Shown piece by piece: positions 57,401 through 64,000 of a stretch of DNA of 64,000 nucleotides (positions are counted from its first letter, which is position 1; the number at the start of each line of letters is the position of its first letter). Source of the stretch: Conus ventricosus (taxonomy: Eukaryota; Mollusca; Gastropoda; Neogastropoda; Conidae); the NCBI GenBank assembly GCA_018398815.1, contig CM031616.1, forward strand, positions 71,594,734-71,658,733, given 5' to 3'. The position numbers were made by a program, and so were the translations under genes. The notes under the pieces were generated by a model. That model was not told where the DNA came from. It did not search any database and saw only the letters and a list, made by a program, of their open reading frames with translations.

Positions 57401-58450
57401 TTTAACTTAAAAAATTTGCCATTTTTTTGGCCCCCTTGCTCTGCTGGGGGGGGTTATTACTGTTATAAAATATATTAAAAAAAAGGGAAACCCCCAAAAA
57501 AAAAGCCCCCAAAAAACCCCCGAACCACTAAAAACAGAAAAACAAACAGCCCCGCCCCCGAAAACCCTCCAAAAATAAAAGATCATTTTGGTTTCCCTTT
57601 TAAATGGAATAATTTTTTTAGAACTTAATTTTTAAAATTTTTTTTAAAAAAAAATAGTTTATGGCTATTAAAAAAATTTATAAAAATCAATTAAAAAAAG
57701 ACATGGAGTCTATAAAAAAACTTTCCATTTGACCCGAAATTTTAATAAAACGGTTGCTTTTGGATGTTAAAAAATTCATTAAGATCTATGCTGACCCATC
57801 CTCGCCAGAGAACGCCCCAGCAAGAAAATTTTCATTTATGACGTTTTTTTTGAGGCGTTTTGTGTTTCTAAATTTGCATTTTTTTATTTAAAAATAAAAA
57901 CATAGATTGTATTTTTTTTTATAATTATAAGGGTATAGGTTTACTTAATCAAGAACTTAAATTTAAAAAATTTGAACCAAAAACTTAATCAAGAAACTTA
58001 TTAAGAAATTGAATAACTTAATTAAAACTTAAAATTAAATTTTTTAAGGATACTTAATTAAAAATTTAGAGTGACCCCTTTAAAAAAAAACTTGGAAATG
58101 CCCCTTTGGGGTTTAAAAACTTGGGGGGGGGGTTAATTTAAAAACTCTCACTTAGAGGGAACTTAATTAAAAACTTTAAAAGGGTTTCTTAAATTTCCCT
58201 TTTCCAAACCCAAATCGTTCAAAAGTGGGTAACAGGGTACCTTTTCCCTAAAAAGGTCCAAGGGGAAAAAAAGCGCTGTAACTAGTCTTGGGGATGTTAA
58301 AAAACGAGTTACTTTCATGGCCATTTTGAACTTGGCTGGTTTTTTTAAGTGTAAGCCCGGGGCTTTGTTTTTCGCGCTGGGTGGACAGGTGTCATCACAA
58401 CACCACACACGCCCCTACACCCCGCGCGTTACCTGTCTAAAAATCACTTA
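54421..58450. other. Homopolymer-distorted sequence beyond the polymerase, genes not readable
   Basis: 54540-56560 may be coding on the minus strand and 56600-57600 on plus, judging from purine/pyrimidine bias, but no domain is recognised. 57900-58180 is very AT-rich with recurring ACTTAATTAAAAACTT-like words, possibly a terminal or subterminal repeat of the element. No matching inverted copy was found near 42.9 kb. Confidence 0.35.
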
Positions 58451-59560
58451 AAAAGGGGAAAAAACGTTAAATCAAAGAACAACCCCACACCGCCGCGCGC
58501 ATGCACACCACACACACACCCCACATACTTTTCCGCACAGCCCGCTAAAAAGAACCACGCGGCAAATTTTCGCCCCCACACACTTACACACACACACACA
58601 CCCCACACACATCCCACCCATGTAACCCTGTGGGCGGCCCCCCCCGGACAGTTATTTGGACTCGCAAATATCCGATTACTTACTATGGGGGGCCGCCAAA
58701 AACCAGGGCCCCCAAAACAACCCGCAGAAAGAGAGAAGAAAAAACCCATGAGGAAGGGGACGGGGAGTTTTGACAAGGGGGCAAATAATTTTTACGGCCA
58801 AAAGCGAGCGAACCCTTTTGTATGTGTGTGTGGGTGTTTATCAGGGTTTACCTTTTGGGCTGAAACAAACCCACAAACGGTTTGCGGTTTAGGTTAGGGC
58901 CCTTGGGCCCTTTTGCACACACACCACAAACACACACACAAAACACACGTACGCGTGCGCACACACACACAAAACACCCGCGTCGCGCACACACACACAA
59001 AACAACGCCCGCCCACCTTACACACACACATACTTACGCGCACAGCCGCCAAACGAAAACAAAGCAGCATTTTCACCGCAAAACAAAAGGCCACCTGGGC
59101 AGAGGGCCCCGGGGGCCCCGCATTTATCGATTGCAACACGAAAAATAGGAATGGGTGGTCTCCCTGTACAAAGTGGGTTGGGACCACCACCAAAAGTAAG
59201 CTTAAATATAAGAATTCAACTACTCGCTATTGGTGGTCGGTTGGCCACCGCAGGCGTCACACTTTCGGAGTTTGGAGTTGCTGAGTTCAGGGCTGCACTT
59301 CCCTCATTAGTTGGTCACACAGTTTCGAGTTTCGAGTGAGACCAGAGTCTTGGGGTCAAGTTCACCCCATCCAGAATGAAGACCGGTGCCAGCCATTCCA
59401 GACCAGAGGCCAGCCACCACCACCCAAAAAATCCCAGGGCAAACATACTCCTGGGGTTTCCCCCCTGAAGGCATGGTCGACACAAAGTGACGCCTGCAAA
59501 TAAAAATTAAATCAACAGTCGGCCATGCCCAGGGAGGGGGGTTTTGCTATTTTTTATGTT
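58451..59560. other. CA-rich and unique DNA, end of the distorted region
   Basis: Broken CA/CACG repeats (58480-58610 and 58915-59050) with short homopolymer errors, then unique DNA (59150-59500) with one open frame of 62 codons that I do not recognise. Sequence quality appears normal again from about 59590. Confidence 0.4.
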
Positions 59561-59639
59561 AAAAAAATTGTATTTTTATTTATCTACAATATATATGTTT
59601 GTAGCGTGCTGCCATTATTTTTTTTCAAAAATATCAAAT

Positions 59640-60523
59640 ATAGCAAGTGGGGTAGAACAGACATTTCCCTGTTCTCTAATGTTCCTCTGTCTTTCTCCGA
59701 TGATGATATCTTGAATGCCATTAAAAACCTGAAAACCAATGTACGATCAAAACTTATCGCCGAGAGAGACAGGGATGCTAATGGAAAGTTAACTAGGTGG
59801 AAAACAGGCAGAAGGTTTGTATACATTGATATCCCACCTGTTCCCCTCCCATCATTCATAGAGATAGGGCCATTTAGAGCCGCTCTCTATCATAAAGAGC
59901 AGAAGTCGGCCAGGAGAGAAAAGGACTCTCAGTGCAACAGATGCTTAGGTAAGGGGCACCGAGCATCAGTGTGTGACAAACCCATAAAGTGTCGCCAGTG
60001 CTACAAAGATGGTCACAAGGCGGGTGACCCTGTGTGTGACATGACCCCTGTTGTCCAGGGGAGAACAGTGCCTGCCGAGGGAAGACTTCCGTTCGTGATA
60101 GGGCCAGTGGTAGTGCTGGCAGTGATCGAGCCGGATCAATTTTCCGATCGTGACAGGACCAGTGTTAGTCCTTCGGGTTACAGGGTCAAAAGAAGCCCCT
60201 CCCCCGACTCAGCCGGTAGGACTACTAGCTGTACTCGGAAAAAAAAATCATCAACGGCTCGACTTCTCCAAGCGCTACAACCCAGTCGAGGAGATCCAGC
60301 AGGGGCAGAACTGTAAATAGGCAGGAGCTCTCTCAAAGAAAGGGGATAGATCGCAGACAGTGCTGAAATTCCGGCAGAGTCCTCACGCTCAGCCTCGACA
60401 AAACGTCCTCTTCCCGCGGACTCTACACCACCGCAGCACGTTGACAAACAACGTCGACAGCAGACTAGGGACAATTCCGAATCTGACGGCGATGATGTTT
60501 ACAGTGATGTGATGGTTGGCTGA
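59640..60523 (+). pseudogene. LINE ORF1 with two CCHC zinc knuckles
   Basis: One frame from about 59640 to 60316 encodes an RRM-like N-terminal part (FSDDDILNAIKNLK...RRFVYIDIPPVPLP) and two zinc knuckles: C-x2-C-x4-H-x4-C at 59934-59975 and C-x2-C-x4-H-x5-C at 59989-60036. A basic, Ser-rich tail follows. After a frameshift at about 60300-60360, a natural C-terminus (DDVYSDVMVG) ends at TGA 60521-60523. ORF1 proteins of this type bind element RNA as nucleic-acid chaperones. The open frame technically starts at 59525, but its first 40 codons come from distorted DNA. Confidence 0.8.
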
Positions 60524-60607
60524 ATTCTTTGCGGTTTACTCTTTTCATTGGTTTACATCGGTTACGGACCAGGCAGACGTTTAATGGACAATGATTATGG
60601 CTATATT

Positions 60608-60610
<3 letters not shown>

Positions 60611-60678
<68 letters not shown>

Positions 60679-60695
60679 GTGTGCGTGTGCGCCGC
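60611..60695. repeat. (TG)n microsatellite and T run between LINE ORF1 and ORF2
   Basis: About 40 TG dinucleotides followed by about 18 T. Confidence 0.9.
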
Positions 60696-60754
60696 TTTTT
60701 TTTTTTTTTTTTTAATGGGGAAAATGAACAGATTACTATATCCTTTCTAGGAAA

Positions 60755-61431
60755 ATGAATCGATTACGCGTTCTTTCTTTAAACACACGAGGACTGAAAA
60801 ACAGATTAAAAAGAACTGCAATGTTTTCATTGTTCAAACAACAGAAAATTGACATAGTTTGTCTTCAGGAAACGCATATAACGAAAGCGAAACAAACTAC
60901 TGGGAGAAACAATGGGAGGGAAATTATTCTATCATAGTGGGACAGCTCATAGCAAAGGGCAAGTAATATAATATCTAAACATTTCAAGGAAATGTTGAAC
61001 TTCAAAACTGCAGCGATAGAATAGTTGCCATCTCAATTAAGACGGAGAATAGGGAAGTCACACTGGTTAACGTGTATGCTCCTAATGAAACGCAGGAAAA
61101 AATTAGACTTTTCAAAAATTTACAAGACATATTATTAAATTGCAAATCGAAAAACTTATTGTGCATGGAGACTTCAACACTGTATTGTAATAGTGTGGAC
61201 ATAATATCCGGTGAACGACACTGTGAAAAAGAAGTTACAAAATTAAACAAAATGGTTACAAACACTGGTTTGACAGATCTTTGGAGAGTGTTTCATGAGG
61301 AAGAAAAGGAGTATACTTGTGCAGGCAAAATCCGTTTATTGCACGGAGGCTTGATTTTTGCTTTGCCAGCCAAGAACTGGCTGATAAGTGTGTATCATGT
61401 GACATTATGTCTGTCGCCAATACGGACATAG
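60755..61431 (+). pseudogene. APE-type endonuclease region of LINE ORF2, frameshifted
   Basis: 60755-60937 reads RVLSLNTRGLKNRLKR and DIVCLQETH, the classic start of a LINE endonuclease with its Asn and catalytic Glu. After a frame change, 61060-61431 gives VTLVNVYAPNETQEK, then an LLCMETSTL segment where the usual GDFN motif is altered, and TDLWR. Loss of the frame and of the GDFN-type motif makes the endonuclease non-functional. The start ATG at 60755 is in good position just after the spacer. Confidence 0.8.
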
Positions 61432-61777
61432 AGCAATAATTACTGAAATAAATGATAATGAATTCGTCAGAGGGCCTGGCTACTGGCGTTTTAATAACAG
61501 TTATCTGAAAGATGCCTTTTTTGTTGGCAGAATGAATATTGTATTAAAAAAATGGATAAGTGAAAGTAAAGAAATGTTTGAGAAAACAGGGGATCAATGG
61601 ACTGGTGTAAATCAAAGATTAAACACTTTTGTATAGAGTATGGCAAATTTAGAGCACAAAACAAACGGAATGAACTTTTAGATTTGAAAAGTAAACTCCA
61701 GAAGATGGATCAACTATGTGCAAATGATCCTGGTAACGAACAAAACCAAAAGGAAGTTACAGAAATAAAGAAAAAAC

Positions 61778-62473
61778 TTGAAATATTATCACTTGAAAAG
61801 GCTAGGGGAGCCCAAACAAGGGCAAGAACAAAGTGGTAGAAGAAGGAGAAAAAAATACAAAATATTTCTTAGGCTTGAAAAGGTTCGTGGTAACCAAAAT
61901 GCAATGACACAAGTGCAAAAGGATAATGGTGAAATAATTACAAACCAGTCGGAAGTCTTGAAAGAAATTAAAGATTTCTACTCAGCGTTATATTCTAAAT
62001 CGCCAGAGGAAGAGGGAAATATGAAAGGAAAATTGAAAGAATTTATTCAGAATGAACCATTTACAAAATTAGAAGAAGAGTCTTTCACTTGTGAAGGTTT
62101 AATGAGTGTACAAGAGACAAGTCTAGCTTTAAAGCATTTGAAAAACGGATCAGCACCAGGTAGTGATGGTCTTACAACTGAATTTATGAAGTTTTTCTGG
62201 ATAACTATAAGCGATGTTGTAACTGAATCATTCAACGAATCTTTCAGAGACGGTGAAATGTCATACAGTCAGAAACAAGGCATTATTATACTTCTTCCCA
62301 AGAGCCTTGACCTTCCAAGAGACCAAGTAAATAATTGGAGACCAATTACACTAACTAATACAGATTATAAAATATTAGCAAAGGCATTGGCGTTGAGACT
62401 GAATAAAGTTATTGATAAATTGATTAGCCATGATCAAGTAGGTTATCTGAAGGTCGAAATATTTCGACAGTAA
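61778..62473 (+). pseudogene. Pre-RT and fingers region of LINE ORF2
   Basis: 231 open codons hold the pre-RT linker (IKDFYSALYSKS), then LKHLKNGSAPGSDGLTTEF (RT block 1 region) and NNWRPITLTNTDYKILAKAL, ending in HDQVGYLK. A one-base deletion near 62455 shifts the frame. The protein then continues in the next frame as NISTVIRTIDDVI. Confidence 0.85.
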
Positions 62474-63504
62474 TACGAACTATAGATGATGTCATCAACT
62501 ATCTAAATGTAACCAAAAAGTGCGGATATCTATTAGCACTAGATTATCAAAAAGCGTTTGACTCTGTTTCTAAAGAATTTATGTTGCAAACTTTCGATAT
62601 ATTTGGGTTTGGGAACCAGTTCAAAAGATGGGTAAGTGTGATTACAACGAACACCGTAAGCAGCATAAATCATGGTGGCTGGATCTCGGAATCTTTCCCT
62701 GTGAAGTGTGGCATCAGGCAGGGCTGTCCTTTTTCACCTCTGGCTTTCATTTTAGGTGTTGAATTACTCGCAATAAAGATTCGGAACAGTAATATATCAG
62801 GAATCAATCTTCCCACTTTCAATAATGAATTGGTTAAGCTTAAAATAAAACAGCTGGCAGACGACACAACATTGTTTCTAAATAACAGAGATGACATGAT
62901 AAAAGCACATGACATAATAAATGATTTCTCTGTTTTTTCTGGTCTCAAATTAAATGTGCAGAAAACAAAGGCAATGAGACTAGGGATGCAGAGGTTTGAA
63001 GACAATATACCATTTATGTTAACTGAACAAATTAAAATACTGGGGATTTACTTTAAAAATAACCAAGCAGCAATAAACATAGAAGAAAATTGGTTAAAAC
63101 GAATTGCAACAATGAATAAATTGATTAGAACATGGAGTAAGAGAGATTTAGGAATTTATGGGAAAATAGTTATAATAAAGTGTTTTTTGTTGAGTCAGTT
63201 TGTGTTTGTAATGCAGTCAATAGGTCTGCCAAAGCACGTTTTGACCACAATTAACAGAACCCTATATAAATTCTTATGGCAGAAGAAGAATTCAAACAAA
63301 AAAGCGTTTGAAAAGATAAAAAGAAAAATAATGGAAGCAGATATTAGTCAAGGAGGAGTCAAGATGGTAAATCTTTTTAAGATGCAAGATAGTTTCTATC
63401 TACAGTGGGTAGGAAGATTATTCACAGCCACAACCGATAACTGGAGCTATATCCCCAAGTGGCATCTGGATAAACTAACAAGTAACATGGGGCCTTTGAT
63501 ATAA
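62470..63504 (+). pseudogene. Reverse transcriptase palm and thumb of LINE ORF2
   Basis: Open from just after the frameshift to TAA at 63502-63504. Motif A LALDYQKAFDSV lies at about 62532-62570, motif B CGIRQGCPFSPLAF at about 62707-62750, and the catalytic motif C QLADDTTLFL at about 62851-62880. The thumb follows with SGLKLNVQKTKAM, ILGIYFKN, RDLGIYGKIVIIK and SQGGVKMVNL. All three catalytic aspartates are present. The end at 63504 is premature for the family, since recognisable C-terminal sequence (63540-63922) follows in other frames. Confidence 0.88.
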
Positions 63505-63539
63505 ACTGTACATCGAGAATGCTGTCCCCCCATTGTCAG

Positions 63540-63922
63540 ATCGATAACCCATTTTGGCAAGAAGTTCTACACACACATTTAGATAACAAAACACTAACCA
63601 AACAAACTGATGTGTCACGACAAAACTTTCACAAACAGCTACTGTGGAACAATTCGCTTATAAAATATAAATGTCGCACTCTATTCTTTCCTTCCTGAAA
63701 AGAGTAGGAATTGAAAGAATAAAGGATATTATTAAAGAAAATGAAAATAGAATGCTGAGTTCTGAAGAAATTCTGGAAAAAGTAGTACAAAACAGAGGAA
63801 ATGTTCTTTTTGAATATAAAGCTTTAATAAACTCAATACCTGCATCCTGGAAAAACTGGATACGTGAAAATCCTTGCCAAGAAGGGATACAGAATTACTT
63901 TGATTACAGGGTTACTGTATAA
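63540..63922 (+). pseudogene. C-terminal region of LINE ORF2
   Basis: 63540-63670 reads NPFWQEVL-like and then SLIKYKCRTLFF. 63671-63922 is open with RVGIERIKDIIKENENRML and NSIPASWKNWIRENP, helix-rich text typical of the long L1/Tx1 C-terminus. The element continues past the end of the window. Confidence 0.65.
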
Positions 63923-64000
63923 AGCCAAAACATATAAGGAAAATATTAACCGATAAAGGAAATACAACTGAAGACTTAAAGACGTGTGCTCATGGGTTTT

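Larger units (their letters stand above)
59590..64000 (+). mobile_element. Tx1/L1-like LINE, two-ORF copy running off the window
   Basis: A plus-strand non-LTR retrotransposon with ORF1 (zinc knuckles, to 60523), a spacer holding (TG)n and T runs, and ORF2 from 60755 with an APE-type endonuclease start followed by reverse transcriptase and a C-terminal region still open at 63922. ORF2 is interrupted by several frameshifts and stops (near 60937, 61430, 61839, 62455 and 63504). The RT is the least damaged of any in the window. Family assignment rests on the RT motif style and the knuckle-bearing ORF1. Confidence 0.88.

Overview
The window reads as animal genomic DNA, most likely from a marine gastropod mollusc. 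Nothing bacterial is present: no operons, no ribosome-binding sites, and a scaffold gap of exactly 100 N at 28901-29000. The gastropod guess is inference. It rests on the kinds of retroelement present (RLE-type LINE, RNase H-bearing I-like LINE, CR1/L2-like, Tx1/L1-like, Penelope-like), on repeats I recognise as gastropod-type dispersed SINEs, and on very dense microsatellites and minisatellites. Most of the 64 kb is mobile or tandemly repeated DNA. Most long open frames in it are repeat artefacts.

Layout. 0.1-3.8 kb: a decayed RLE-type LINE on the minus strand ends against a tRNA-derived SINE. 4.0-5.95 kb: microsatellites and a 55-bp minisatellite. 6.0-11.3 kb: the only convincing host gene, a plus-strand single-pass membrane protein. 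It has a transmembrane exon (6452-6623), a phase-compatible 68-bp exon (9605-9672) and a large cytoplasmic exon (from 10085) rich in tyrosine motifs of the YxN type. A reverse-strand I-like LINE fragment (7250-9075) sits in one of its introns. 11.8-14.3 kb: a frame-broken CR1/L2-like LINE. 14.48-21.73 kb: a 7.25-kb satellite-like array of 34/36-bp units. 21.7-22.6 kb: a Tx1/L1-like fragment on the minus strand. 23.3-26.7 kb: two Penelope-like elements back to back (divergent), each with a hammerhead-ribozyme-like motif on its 3' side. 26.8-30.5 kb: microsatellites, a LINE 3' end, the assembly gap and purine or pyrimidine tracts.

30.4-33.1 kb: a 33-bp minisatellite interrupted by a second CR1/L2-like copy closely similar to the one at 14 kb. 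33.2-35.5 kb: SINE, microsatellites, a 50-base G run and a solo hammerhead-like motif. 35.7-39.57 kb: a 25/26-bp minisatellite interrupted by a SINE. 39.97-42.95 kb: a 52/53-bp minisatellite. 42.95-59.55 kb: sequence with pervasive homopolymer distortion that looks like unpolished long-read consensus. Inside it, a broken family-B DNA polymerase of Polinton/Maverick type can still be read at about 50.95-54.42 kb, so this stretch probably contains a large self-synthesising DNA transposon. 59.6-64.0 kb: a Tx1/L1-like LINE on the plus strand, with ORF1 zinc knuckles and ORF2 endonuclease and reverse transcriptase, running off the window edge.

Functionally the window holds one probable receptor gene embedded in an active repeat landscape. 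The repeats record nested events: LINE into minisatellite, SINE into minisatellite, segmental duplications inside every large array, and paired Penelope-like insertions. All gene and element calls were made by reading translations by eye. No alignment or database search was run.
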